Source: an uncultured Lachnospiraceae bacterium
GTDB taxonomy: Bacteria > Bacillota > Clostridia > Lachnospirales > Lachnospiraceae
Length of the DNA: 64,000 nucleotides
Direction of reading: 5' to 3'
Assembly (NCBI GenBank): GCA_947626915.1
Contig: CANQUA010000002.1
Location: 1 to 64,000, forward strand
The notes below the pieces were generated by a model that saw nothing but the letters and a program-made list of their open reading frames with translations, was not told the origin of the DNA and did no database searches. Shown here piece by piece: positions 54,995 to 63,806 of the stretch. The translations under genes and the position numbers were made by a program. How positions within the stretch are numbered: the first letter of the stretch is position 1; each line of letters begins with the position of its first letter.

Positions 54995-57376
54995 ATGGGC
55001 GCGGAAGAGCAGGGCACAGACAGCAGGAGGATCCGGATCTCGGTCCGCGATCTGGTGGAATTTGTCATGCGGGGAGGCGATATCGATAACCGCAGGCTTG
55101 GCAGCGCGGAGCGGGAGGCGATGCAGGCCGGAGGCCGCGTCCACCGAAAGCTGCAGCGTTCGATGGGAAAGGGCTACCAGGCGGAAGTGACGATGAAGCT
55201 TCTGGTGGACGAGGGCGAATTTTCCATTTCCCTGGAGGGCCGGGCCGACGGGGTGCTGACAGACGGCACGGGAGTGACCATCGACGAGATCAAGGGCGTG
55301 TACCGGGACATTGACCGTCTGGAAGAGCCGGAGCCGGTCCATCTGGCCCAGGCCATGTGTTACGGCCATATGTACTGTAAAAATAACGGTCTTGCGCAGA
55401 TCGCGGTCCAGGTGACCTACTGCAGCCTGGAGACGGAAGCGGTGCGCAGGTTCCGGCGGGAATGGACGGCTGAGGAGCTGGAGGAATGGTTTGCGGGCCT
55501 GATCCACGAGTATGTGAAATGGGCCCGTTATCTGTATGAGCACGGCTTAAAGCGCAGCGAGTCCCTGCGGGAACTGGCGTTCCCCTATCCGTACCGGCCG
55601 GGGCAGAAGGAACTGGCGTCGTCGGTGTACCGGGTGATCCGGAGAAGGAAGAACCTGTTTATCCAGGCGCCTACCGGCGTCGGGAAAACCTTGTCGGTGG
55701 TGTATCCCGCGCTGAAGGCCATGGGCGAGGGGCAGGCGGATAAAATTTTTTATCTGACGGCCCGGACGATCACGCGCAGTGTGGCGGAGGAGACATTTTC
55801 CATTCTGGAGAAGCGGGGAATGTATCTGAAATCGGTGACGATCATGGCGAAGGAGAAGCTGTGCGTCCTGGAAAAACCCTCCTGCAACCCGGAGGACTGT
55901 CCGCGGGCGAAAGGGCATTTTGACCGGGTGAACGATGCGGTTTACGAGGTGATCCATCGGGAAAGCGGCATAACGCGGGAGGTGCTTCTGCGTTATGCGG
56001 AGAGATACCAGGTCTGTCCCTTTGAATTCTGTCTGGATGTCAGCAGCTGGGCGGACGCGGTGATCTGCGATTATAATTACGTTTTTGATCCCAACGTGCG
56101 CCTGAAGCGGTATTTTTCCGAGGGGGTTTCGGGCGAATACCTGTTTCTGGTGGATGAGGCCCATAATCTGGTGTCCAGGGCCAGGGAAATGTATAGCGCC
56201 CGGATCTGCAAGGAAGACGTGCTTCTGATGAAGAAGCTTCTGAAAGGGAAGAATTCGAAGCTGGCGAAGCTTCTGGACCGGACCAACCGGCTGCTGCTGG
56301 AAATGAAGCGGGAGAGCGAAACCTGCGTGGTCCGGGACAATGTGAATCCCCTGGCGGCGCTTTTACAGTCTCTGTACGGCGAGCTGGAACAGGAGCTGGA
56401 AGAAAACCGGCAGCTGGAAGACCGGGAGCAGATCCTGGATTTTTATTTCCGTCTGCGGGATTTCCTGACGGTACACAACAGTCTGGACGACGCCTATACG
56501 ATCTATTCGGAGCTTTCGGAGGACGGCCGGTTCATGGTCCGGCTTTTCTGTATGAACCCGGCCGGCCATCTGAAGGAATGCCTGGAAAAGGGCAGGAGTA
56601 CGGTATTTTTCTCCGCCACGCTTCTGCCTGTAAACTATTATAAGGAGCTGCTGAGCGGCAATCTGGAGGATTATGCGGTTTACGCCGAATCCCCGTTCCC
56701 TAAGGAGAACCGCCTGCTTCTGGTGGCGGACGACGTCAGCAGCAGGTATACCAGGAGAAACCTGCGGGAGTATGAGAAAGTGGCGGAGTATATCCGGGAG
56801 GCGGTGTCCGCGAAGCGGGGCAATTATATGATCTTTTTCCCGTCCTACGCCTACCTGCATGAAGTGGCCGGGCTGTGGGAGGCAAAGCCTGCGGAAGGGG
56901 TCACCGTCGTCTGCCAGGACAGCCGCATGAGCGAAGCCCGGAAGGAAGAATTTCTGAGGCAGTTCGAGGAGGAGCGGACGGACACGCTGGCGGCGTTCTG
57001 CGTCATGGGAGGCATGTTTGCGGAGGGGATCGATCTGAAGGAGGAGAGGCTGATCGGCGCGATCGTCGTAGGGACCGGACTTCCGATGGTCTGCACGGAA
57101 CAGGAACTTCTGAAAGCGTATTTTGACCGGCAGGGAAAGCGCGGCTTCGATTACGCATATCAGTACCCAGGCATGAACAAGGTGCAGCAGTCCGCGGGGC
57201 GGGTGATCCGCACGATGGAGGACAAAGGAATGATCCTGCTGCTGGACGACCGGTTCCTGCGGGGAGAATACCAGGCCCTCTTTCCCAGGGAATGGCTGCC
57301 GTTTCGTGTGGTGAATCTCCGGAATGTGGGGGCCGCGGTCCGGGAGTTCTGGCGCGGCGGAACAGTTACAGAATAA
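54995..57376 (+). CDS. DEAD2 (XPD/DinG-type) helicase with N-terminal nuclease-like domain
   Basis: 793 residues. The N-terminal 200 residues resemble PD-(D/E)XK nucleases: EGRADGVLTDG and then VTIDEIKGV give D...E-x-K, followed by AQAMCYGHMY. The helicase begins at PYRPGQKELA with Walker A QAPTGVGKTLS (about residue 225). Four cysteines for an iron-sulfur cluster lie in CVLEKPSCNPEDC and VCPFEFC. The DEAH box is FLVDEAHNLV, and the C-terminal motifs are FFSATLLP, FFPSYAYL and QSAGRVIRT. It probably acts in DNA repair. ATG 54995, after AAGGGGG, is preferred over upstream in-frame GTG 54968. Confidence 0.88.
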   Translation: MGAEEQGTDSRRIRISVRDLVEFVMRGGDIDNRRLGSAEREAMQAGGRVHRKLQRSMGKGYQAEVTMKLLVDEGEFSISLEGRADGVLTDGTGVTIDEIKGVYRDIDRLEEPEPVHLAQAMCYGHMYCKNNGLAQIAVQVTYCSLETEAVRRFRREWTAEELEEWFAGLIHEYVKWARYLYEHGLKRSESLRELAFPYPYRPGQKELASSVYRVIRRRKNLFIQAPTGVGKTLSVVYPALKAMGEGQADKIFYLTARTITRSVAEETFSILEKRGMYLKSVTIMAKEKLCVLEKPSCNPEDCPRAKGHFDRVNDAVYEVIHRESGITREVLLRYAERYQVCPFEFCLDVSSWADAVICDYNYVFDPNVRLKRYFSEGVSGEYLFLVDEAHNLVSRAREMYSARICKEDVLLMKKLLKGKNSKLAKLLDRTNRLLLEMKRESETCVVRDNVNPLAALLQSLYGELEQELEENRQLEDREQILDFYFRLRDFLTVHNSLDDAYTIYSELSEDGRFMVRLFCMNPAGHLKECLEKGRSTVFFSATLLPVNYYKELLSGNLEDYAVYAESPFPKENRLLLVADDVSSRYTRRNLREYEKVAEYIREAVSAKRGNYMIFFPSYAYLHEVAGLWEAKPAEGVTVVCQDSRMSEARKEEFLRQFEEERTDTLAAFCVMGGMFAEGIDLKEERLIGAIVVGTGLPMVCTEQELLKAYFDRQGKRGFDYAYQYPGMNKVQQSAGRVIRTMEDKGMILLLDDRFLRGEYQALFPREWLPFRVVNLRNVGAAVREFWRGGTVTE

Positions 57377-57398
57377 CTAAGATGCGATCATATTTTAG

Positions 57399-57427
57399 AT
57401 GACATTTTGGAACGGGTCTGTTATACT
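57399..57427 (+). promoter_or_regulatory. Promoter of the sigma-like gene
   Basis: ATGACA at 57399-57404 (one base off TTGACA), 17 bases, TATACT at 57422-57427. The message starts near 57434, which rules out the ATG at 57399 as a start codon. Confidence 0.7.
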
Positions 57428-57464
57428 GGAAGAAAAGAGAAATTTGCGTCAGGGGGTGATAGCA

Positions 57465-57992
57465 TTGCCGGAAGAACCGGATGTATTCCAGATGTATCTG
57501 GAGGAGATGGCGGCGATCGAGGCCTGCGGCAGAGAGGAAAACGCCCGTCTGGCGGAGGCGGCTGCCGGCGGGGACGGCGCGGCCCGGAACCGCCTGATCG
57601 AGGGCAATCTGCGGCATGTTTTGGAGCTGAGCCGTGATTTTCTGGGACGCGGGGTGGCGGCCGGCGATCTGGTGCAGGAGGCCAATATGGCGCTTCTGCT
57701 GGCGGCGTCGGAGTACGACCCGTCGGATGCGGCGGCGTTTGAAGCGTTTCTGGACGGACGGGTCCGGGACGCCCTGAATGAGACGGTCGAGCGGCATCAG
57801 AGGGAGGCGAAGGCCGGCAGGCGTATCCTGGACCGGGTCAATCTGCTGCAGGATGTGTCGAAGGCCATGGCGGAGGAACTGGGCAGGGAAGCGACGGTGC
57901 CGGAACTGGCCCGGCGGCTGAAGATGACCGAGGACGAAGTCAAAGAGATCATGAAGGTGGCGCTGGACGCGCTGCATGCTTTGGGAGAATGA
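57465..57992 (+). CDS. Sigma-70-like protein with regions 2-3 only
   Basis: 175 residues. NRLIEGNLRHVLELSRDFLGRGVAAGDLVQEANMALLLAASEYDP matches sigma region 2.1-2.2. RVRDALNETVERHQREA stands where 2.3-2.4 would be, and ELGREATVPELARRLKMTEDEVKEIMKVAL is region 3. Region 4, which reads the -35 box, is absent. The start is TTG at 57465, set by the near-perfect AGGGGGTGAT; GTG 57456 lies inside that site. It could be an alternative sigma factor, a core-binding regulator or a decayed gene. The frame is intact and has its own promoter, so decay is less likely. Confidence 0.75.
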   Translation: MPEEPDVFQMYLEEMAAIEACGREENARLAEAAAGGDGAARNRLIEGNLRHVLELSRDFLGRGVAAGDLVQEANMALLLAASEYDPSDAAAFEAFLDGRVRDALNETVERHQREAKAGRRILDRVNLLQDVSKAMAEELGREATVPELARRLKMTEDEVKEIMKVALDALHALGE

Positions 57993-58072
57993 CCGCAAAA
58001 GCTTACGGCGGAGAGAGACGCCGCGTCCGAAGGAAGTGAAAAACGGAAAAAAGAATAAAAAGGGGCAGCATC

Positions 58073-58927
58073 ATGAGCAAATTCATTATACTGGTGGAAA
58101 CCGGCGCGGACGTACCCGCGGATATGGCAGAACGGTATGGGATCGTCAAGGTGCCCATGCACGTATCGTTCGGAAATGAGACAAAAGACGACGGGGCTTT
58201 CCCGACAGAGGAACTGTTTTCCTATTATAAGGCCACGGGGAAACTGCCGCAGACCAGCGGATGCACCCCCCATGATTTTGAAATGGTCTTTGACGAGCTG
58301 CATGAGAAATATCCGGACCGCCATCTTTTGCATCTGGCGTATTCGGCGGCGACTACCTGCTCGCTGCAGAGCGCGGTGCTGGCGGCCAAGGGCAGGGATT
58401 ATGTGACCAGCATTGACACGAAGCATGTATCGGCGGGCCAGGCCCTGGTCACGCTCTGCACGGCCCGGTATCTGGAGCGCCATCCGGACTGCAGCGTGGA
58501 GGAAGTGACCGCGGAGGTGCTCCGTCTGCGGGAAATATGCCGTATGGGCTTTCTGCCGGGCGACCTGGTCTATCTGAAGGCGGGCGGCCGGGTCAGCAAC
58601 GCGGCTTATCTGGGGGCGAAGCTTCTGAATCTGAGCCCCCTGATCGAGATCCGTGACGGCAAGCTGGACGCGACGAAAAAGTACCGGGGCGACATGAAAA
58701 AAATCGCGATGAGGCTTCTGGAGGAATTTACGGACGAGCAGAAATTAACGAAGGAACTGATGGCGTTCGTCTATTCTCCCGGTCTGCCGGAGGAGCTGAA
58801 AAAGCGCCTGGAAGCGCGGGCGAAGGAGCTGGGCTTCCGGGAAATTCTGTGGATCGAGACCGGCTGCGTCGTGTCTACCCACAGCGGGCCGGGGGCTTTC
58901 GGGGTCAGCGGTTTTTCCGGCCTTTAA
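58073..58927 (+). CDS. DegV family fatty-acid-binding protein
   Basis: 284 residues, normal length. DegV (FakB-type) proteins hold a fatty acid for the kinase FakA. IILVETGADVPADMAERYGI is the start of the fold. TSGCTPHDFEMVF, HLLHLAYSAATTCSLQSAVLAA, MGFLPGDLVYLKAGGRVSNAAYLGAKLLNLSPLIEIRDGKL and STHSGPGAFGV are all family signatures. The start follows AAAAAGGGGCAGCATC. No FakA gene is adjacent. Confidence 0.94.
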   Translation: MSKFIILVETGADVPADMAERYGIVKVPMHVSFGNETKDDGAFPTEELFSYYKATGKLPQTSGCTPHDFEMVFDELHEKYPDRHLLHLAYSAATTCSLQSAVLAAKGRDYVTSIDTKHVSAGQALVTLCTARYLERHPDCSVEEVTAEVLRLREICRMGFLPGDLVYLKAGGRVSNAAYLGAKLLNLSPLIEIRDGKLDATKKYRGDMKKIAMRLLEEFTDEQKLTKELMAFVYSPGLPEELKKRLEARAKELGFREILWIETGCVVSTHSGPGAFGVSGFSGL

Positions 58928-59001
58928 AGGAGTTTCTGTGTGCCGGGGGCGGCCGGGCAGGCCGTTTTTCGGCGTTTATGTCATAAAGCAGGAGGTTGAA
59001 T

Positions 59002-60951
59002 ATGGCATCGTTAAAATATATGGAGGCCCTGAAGCTGGGCAGGAAGAATTATCAGGAGTGTATCGAAGAGGGCAAATACCCCTACCTCCCCGTTCTGGAT
59101 TCGATCCTTCCGGCCGGGGAGATCGCCTCGGAGACGTCCCTGGGCGTGGTGGACGTTCCGTTATCCAGGATCGTAGGGACCAAGACCGAGGGCAGGACCA
59201 CGGCCTTTGCCAGCAATTATATGCCGCTTCTGGCTCCCAATTCGGAGTTTTCGTCCAAATGGTCCAATCTGTATGATTATCAGGTGGAGGAGGGGATCCA
59301 GGATCCCATTCTGGTTTACGAATACATGAACCGGTTCTATGTCCTGGAGGGCAATAAGCGGGTCAGCGTGATGAAGTTTCTGGGAGCCTACAGCATCCAG
59401 GGAGAGGTGATCCGTCTGCTGCCCAAAAAGAACGATTCCAAAGAGTACCGCATTTACTGTGAATTTATGGAATTTTATGATCTGGCGCATAACAATGACG
59501 TCTGGTTCTCCAGGGAAGGCAGCTACAAAAAGCTTCTGAAGCTGGTCGGAAAAGCCCAGGGGGAGGAATGGAGCGAGGACGACCGCATCATCTTCAATTC
59601 CGCTTACGGGCGGTTCGACCGGGCCTTTGGAAAATCCGGCCAGGAGATGTACCGTCTGAACCGCAGCGACGTTTTCCTGATCTACACCGAGCTTCTGGGT
59701 TATGATGTGGTGTCCCATCAGACGGAAAAGGAGATGCAGCAGGCCCTGACGAAGGTGAAGAAAGAGATCGAGCTGGCGGACAGCGGCCATCCGGTGGAGC
59801 TGGTGGAGAGTCCGGAGGAAGTGGAGGAGACCACGCCGAAGCCCACTCTTCTGAACTGGCTTTTGTCCGGCACGATCCAGCCGGAGCAGCTGCGGATCGC
59901 GTTCCTTTATACGAAAACGGCCGAGGCTTCCAGCTGGACCTATGCCCATGAGCTGGGACGCCAGCATCTGAACGAGGTCTATGGCGGGAAGCTGCAGACC
60001 ATGGCCTTCGACAAGGTGGATTCGGATCTGCAGGTCAGGGAGACCATTGAGCAGGCGATCCGTGCCGGCTGCAACATGATCTTCACGACGGCGCCCCAGA
60101 TGGTGAAGCAGAGCGTCAGCATGGCGCTTCTGCATCCGGAGGTGAAGATTTATAACTGTTCCATCAATCTGTCCTACTCCGCGATCTGCACCTACTACGC
60201 GCGGATGTACGAGGCCAAGTTCCTGATGGGGGCCATTGCGGCGGCCCTGTCCAAGACCGGCAAGCTGGGCTATGTGGCGGACTACCCGATCTACGGCACA
60301 TTGGCCAATATCAACGCGTTTGCGCTGGGCGCCAGGATGATCGACCCGGACGTGAAGGTCTATCTGGAATGGTCCAGGACCCGCGACGCCAACGCCATGG
60401 CGCGCCTGGAGCGGGAGGGCATTACCTTTATTTCCGGCGACGATATGATCACGCCCCAGAAAGCGTCCCGGGAGTACGGCCTTTTCCATATCAAGGAAAA
60501 CGGAGAGCGGGACAATTACGCGACGCCCATCTGGCACTGGGGCAAATTCTATGAGCGGATCGTAAAGCAGGTCTGCCAGGGCGCGGATGAGAAAGGCGTC
60601 GCCAAGGGCAAGAAGGCGGTCAATTACTGGTGGGGCATGTCGGCGGATGTGATCGACGTGATCTGCTCCAAGGATATTCCGCACGGAACCCACCGGCTCA
60701 TTGATTTTCTGAAGAATTCGATCCGCGCCGGCAGTTTCCATCCGTTCGACGGTCTGATCTATTCCCAGAACGGGGTGATCCGGTGCCGGGAAGGCGAGAG
60801 CCTGTCTCCGGAGGAGATCATTTCCATGAACTGGCTGGCGGAGAACGTGGTCGGCCAGGTGCCCCTCTATATGGATCTGAACGACGAGGCCAGGGATCTG
60901 GTCCGCCTGCAGGGAGTCCGGGAGGAAGAGAGAGAAGATTCAAAGGAGTAA
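59002..60951 (+). CDS. Cytosolic fusion of ParB-like domain and BMP/Med-type binding domain
   Basis: 649 residues with no signal peptide or lipobox. Residues about 25-140 look ParB/sulfiredoxin-like: VVDVPLSRIVGTKTEGRT, then IQDPILVYEYMNRFYVLEGNKRVSVMKFLGA, in which the last part resembles the (D/E)GNHR box. A helical linker follows. From about residue 295 a periplasmic-binding-protein fold of the BMP family begins (LRIAFLYTKTAEASSWTYAHELGRQHLNEVYGGKL; NMIFTTAPQMVKQS; GKLGYVADYPIYG; TYYARMYEAKFLMGAIAAALS). BMP proteins bind nucleosides outside the cell; here the domain would act inside. The start at 59002 follows AGGAGGTTGAAT. A nucleoside-sensing regulator is possible. Confidence 0.8.
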   Translation: MASLKYMEALKLGRKNYQECIEEGKYPYLPVLDSILPAGEIASETSLGVVDVPLSRIVGTKTEGRTTAFASNYMPLLAPNSEFSSKWSNLYDYQVEEGIQDPILVYEYMNRFYVLEGNKRVSVMKFLGAYSIQGEVIRLLPKKNDSKEYRIYCEFMEFYDLAHNNDVWFSREGSYKKLLKLVGKAQGEEWSEDDRIIFNSAYGRFDRAFGKSGQEMYRLNRSDVFLIYTELLGYDVVSHQTEKEMQQALTKVKKEIELADSGHPVELVESPEEVEETTPKPTLLNWLLSGTIQPEQLRIAFLYTKTAEASSWTYAHELGRQHLNEVYGGKLQTMAFDKVDSDLQVRETIEQAIRAGCNMIFTTAPQMVKQSVSMALLHPEVKIYNCSINLSYSAICTYYARMYEAKFLMGAIAAALSKTGKLGYVADYPIYGTLANINAFALGARMIDPDVKVYLEWSRTRDANAMARLEREGITFISGDDMITPQKASREYGLFHIKENGERDNYATPIWHWGKFYERIVKQVCQGADEKGVAKGKKAVNYWWGMSADVIDVICSKDIPHGTHRLIDFLKNSIRAGSFHPFDGLIYSQNGVIRCREGESLSPEEIISMNWLAENVVGQVPLYMDLNDEARDLVRLQGVREEEREDSKE

Positions 60952-60957
60952 AGGACG

Positions 60958-61575
60958 ATGAGGATTCTGGTGATGTCCGATCAGAAATCGAAATTTCTGT
61001 ACGAATACTTCAATCCGGAGCAGACGAAAGGGATCGACCTGATCATTTCCTGCGGCGATCTGGAACCCAATTATCTGGAATTTTTTGCCACGCTGTACCA
61101 TGCGCCCGTGATCTACGTCATGGGCAACCATGACAGCCGGTATGAGGAGAAACCTCCCCGGGGCTGCACCTGCATCGACGGGGATCTCTTCGTATTCCGG
61201 GGAGTCCGGATTCTGGGGCTGGGGGGCTGCATGAAGTATTCCAGCAATCACCCGAATCATTATACGGAGAGGCAGATGCGGCACAGGATCAGGAAGCTGC
61301 GGTGGAAGCTGTTTACGCATCACGGCTTTGATATCCTGGTGACCCATGCGGCGGCCTATCATTTGAACGACCTGCCGGATCTGCCCCATCAGGGTTTCAA
61401 GTGTTTTCTGGAGCTGATGGACAAATACCAGCCGAAGCTTTTCGTTCATGGACATGTCCATGCCAATTACGGGGCCGGCTTCAAGCGGGAGGATGTCTAT
61501 CACGGCACACGCGTCGTCAACGCCTATGAGTATCATATTGTGGACTATCCGGAGGACGGGGCGGAGGGAGCGTAG
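60958..61575 (+). CDS. Metallophosphoesterase family protein
   Basis: 205 residues. It has the calcineurin-like metal motifs: DLIISCGDLEPNYLEF (GD), VMGNHDSRYEEK (GNHD), DILVTHAAAYHLNDLPD (TH) and KLFVHGHVHANYG (GHxH). The usual first D-x-H is replaced by MSDQKSKFLYEYFN, so it may lean on one strong metal site. It starts six bases after the ParB/BMP gene, behind AAAGGAG, and is probably in the same operon. The substrate is unknown. Confidence 0.88.
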   Translation: MRILVMSDQKSKFLYEYFNPEQTKGIDLIISCGDLEPNYLEFFATLYHAPVIYVMGNHDSRYEEKPPRGCTCIDGDLFVFRGVRILGLGGCMKYSSNHPNHYTERQMRHRIRKLRWKLFTHHGFDILVTHAAAYHLNDLPDLPHQGFKCFLELMDKYQPKLFVHGHVHANYGAGFKREDVYHGTRVVNAYEYHIVDYPEDGAEGA

Positions 61576-61628
61576 GCTGTCTTCGAAAAATGCAGTAGGT
61601 CGCTGCAAAGTTTTCTTAAAAAAAGTGC

Positions 61629-61657
61629 TTGCATTTCCTGGCGTTTAATGCTATAAT
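61629..61657 (+). promoter_or_regulatory. Promoter of the rimP-nusA operon
   Basis: TTGCAT at 61629-61634, 17 bases, perfect TATAAT at 61652-61657. The leader before rimP is about 100 bases. Confidence 0.88.
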
Positions 61658-61688
61658 CTTCCAGACAGTGTAATACAGATGACCGATG

Positions 61689-61712
61689 AAGAGTGGGCGA
61701 GAGTCCACTCTT
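61689..61712 (+). promoter_or_regulatory. Leader hairpin of the rimP-nusA operon
   Basis: AAGAGTGG pairs perfectly with CCACTCTT around GCGAGAGT, followed by TCATTATG. The position between promoter and rimP, and a weak T-stretch, suggest an attenuator or NusA-responsive leader. Such hairpins recur upstream of rimP in Firmicutes as I recall, so I treat it as regulatory rather than accidental. Confidence 0.6.
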
Positions 61713-61761
61713 TCATTATGATAAAGGCGGACTTTGCATAGAGGCAGAAGGTGGTGAGAGC

Positions 61762-62232
61762 ATGACGAAAAAAGAAACCTACGAAGCCAGGACGGAGGCG
61801 TATCTGCTGCCGGAACTGAAAAAGCATGATTTTGAGCTGGTGGATGTAGAATATGTCAAGGAGGGCGGCAGCTGGTATCTGCGGGCTTACATTGACAAGG
61901 AGGGCGGCATTACGATCGATGACTGCGAGAGGATCAGCCGTCCCTTAAGCGACTGGCTGGACAAAGAGGATTTCATCGAGGAGAGCTACATTCTGGAGGT
62001 CAGTTCCCCCGGACTGGGGCGCCCCTTAAAGAAAGACAAGGATTTTGCCAGGAGTATCGGAAAGAATGTGGAAGTCCGGCTGTTTAAGGCCGTGGACAAG
62101 AGAAAAGAGTTTACGGGCGTTCTGGTCTCTTATGATAAGGATACGGTGACGGTGCAGGGAGAGGAAGAAGCTGAGCCGTGGGTGTTTGACCGCGCGGGCA
62201 TTGCGCTGATCCGTCTGGCGTTTGATTTTTAA
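61762..62232 (+). CDS. rimP: Ribosome maturation factor RimP
   Basis: 156 residues, normal length. RimP aids 30S assembly. ELVDVEYVKEGGSWYLRAYIDKEGGITIDDCERISRPLSDWLD and YILEVSSPGLGRPLKKDKDF are the family signatures; an SH3-like C-terminal domain follows. The start at 61762 follows AAGGTGGTGAGAGC. A longer frame from 61693 would begin inside the leader hairpin and is rejected. First gene of the operon. Confidence 0.96.
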   Translation: MTKKETYEARTEAYLLPELKKHDFELVDVEYVKEGGSWYLRAYIDKEGGITIDDCERISRPLSDWLDKEDFIEESYILEVSSPGLGRPLKKDKDFARSIGKNVEVRLFKAVDKRKEFTGVLVSYDKDTVTVQGEEEAEPWVFDRAGIALIRLAFDF

Positions 62233-62258
62233 AAATATTGTGTTTGGAGGATAAAAAA

Positions 62259-63512
62259 ATGAATAAAGAACTGATAGAAGCTCTGGAGATCCTGGAACGG
62301 GAAAAGAATATCAGCAAGGCGACCATGCTGGAAGCGATCGAGAATTCATTGCTGACGGCCTGCAGGAACCATTTCGGCAGGTCGGATAACGTCCGCGTCA
62401 ATATCAATCCGGATACCGGCGATTTTTCGGTGATCGCGGATAAGACGGTGGTGGAGGAAGTGGAAGAGCCGGCGGTCCAGATCAGTCTTGCGGACGCCAG
62501 GATGATCAGCCCCAATTACCAGCCGGGCGACGTGGTGCAGATTCCCATCGAATCCAAGTCCTTCGGCAGGATCGCGACCCAGAACGCCAAGAACGTGATC
62601 CTGCAGAAGATCCGTGAGGAAGAGAGGAAGATCCTTTACAATGACTGGTACGCGCTGGAGAAGGACATTGTGCCCGGCGTGGTGCAGCGGTACCTGGGCA
62701 AGAATATCAGCATCAACCTGGGCAAGGTGGACGCGATTTTAAGCGAGGCCGAGCAGGTGAAGGGGGAGACTTTCCGGCCGACCGAGCGGATCAAGGTTTA
62801 CGTGCTGGAGGTGAAGGATACCTCCAAGGGCCCGCGCATTTCCGTGTCCAGGTCCCATCCGGATCTGGTGAAGCGCCTGTTTGAGCTGGAGGTGGCCGAG
62901 GTAAGGGACGGCACCGTGGAGATCAAGGCGATCGCCAGGGAAGCCGGTTCCAGGACGAAGATCGCGGTCAAGTCCAACGATCCCAATGTGGATCCGGTGG
63001 GCGCCTGCGTCGGACTCAACGGCGCCCGGGTCAATTCCGTGGTGCGGGAGCTGCGGGGCGAAAAGATCGATATCATCAACTGGGACGATAACGCCGCGTT
63101 CCTGATCGAGAATGCGCTGAGCCCGGCCAAGGTCATTTTCGTCATCGCCGACGAGGAGGCCAGGGAAGCCCAGGTCATCGTGCCGGATTACCAGCTGTCG
63201 CTGGCTATCGGCAAGGAAGGACAGAACGCCCGCCTGGCTGCGAAACTGACCGGCTATAAGATCGATATCAAGAGCGAGACCCAGGCCAGGGAGATGGGGC
63301 TGTTTGAGGAGCTGGGCCTGGAGAGCCAGATGGAGGAAGGCGTATACGAGAGTTACGAGGAGGATTACCAGGGAGACTATCAGGAAGATTATCCGGAAGA
63401 ATATCAGGAGGATTACCAGGACGGCGGTCAGGGAGAATATGCTCCGGAAGACGCTCAGAACGACTACCAGGAGGAATATTACGATTACCGGAGCGACGAT
63501 TCACAGGAATAA
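62259..63512 (+). CDS. nusA: Transcription elongation/termination factor NusA
   Basis: 417 residues. The N-terminal RNA polymerase-binding domain (ELIEALEILEREKNISKATMLEAIENSLL) is followed by S1 (GVVQRYLGKNISINLGKVDAILSEAEQ) and two KH domains (DPVGACVGLNGARVNSVVREL; QLSLAIGKEGQNARLAAKLTGYKIDIK). The last 65 residues are an unusual acidic Tyr/Asp/Glu/Gln tail made of EDYQ-like units. The start follows TTGGAGGATAAAAAA. Its position after rimP and before rnpM is the standard order. Confidence 0.96.
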   Translation: MNKELIEALEILEREKNISKATMLEAIENSLLTACRNHFGRSDNVRVNINPDTGDFSVIADKTVVEEVEEPAVQISLADARMISPNYQPGDVVQIPIESKSFGRIATQNAKNVILQKIREEERKILYNDWYALEKDIVPGVVQRYLGKNISINLGKVDAILSEAEQVKGETFRPTERIKVYVLEVKDTSKGPRISVSRSHPDLVKRLFELEVAEVRDGTVEIKAIAREAGSRTKIAVKSNDPNVDPVGACVGLNGARVNSVVRELRGEKIDIINWDDNAAFLIENALSPAKVIFVIADEEAREAQVIVPDYQLSLAIGKEGQNARLAAKLTGYKIDIKSETQAREMGLFEELGLESQMEEGVYESYEEDYQGDYQEDYPEEYQEDYQDGGQGEYAPEDAQNDYQEEYYDYRSDDSQE

Positions 63513-63533
63513 ACGGACCGCAGGAGGCAGACA

Positions 63534-63806
63534 GTGAGTACGAAAAAAGTTCCTCTCCGCCAGTGCATCGGCTGCGGGGAGATGAAAAGTAAAAAAGAAA
63601 TGATACGTATTCTGAAGACGGAGACAGGGGAGATCGTGCTGGACGCCACCGGGAGGAAAAACGGCCGGGGCGCTTATCTCTGTCCCAGTATGGACTGCTT
63701 TCAGAAAGCGGTGAAGGGAAAGGGGATCGAGAGATCGTTTAAGGTCCCCGTGCCTAAGGAAGTGTATGCGGCTCTGGAAAAGGAGATGGAGCAGATTGGA
63801 AAATAG
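63534..63806 (+). CDS. rnpM: RNase P modulator RnpM (YlxR)
   Basis: 90 residues. VPLRQCIGCGEMKSKKEMIRI and GRKNGRGAYLCPSMDCFQKAVK are the YlxR signatures (CxxC, GRGAYLC). The family binds RNA and, in Bacillus, RNase P. The GTG start at 63534 is behind AGGAGGCAGACA. The next gene begins 11 bases before its stop. Confidence 0.93.
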   Translation: MSTKKVPLRQCIGCGEMKSKKEMIRILKTETGEIVLDATGRKNGRGAYLCPSMDCFQKAVKGKGIERSFKVPVPKEVYAALEKEMEQIGK

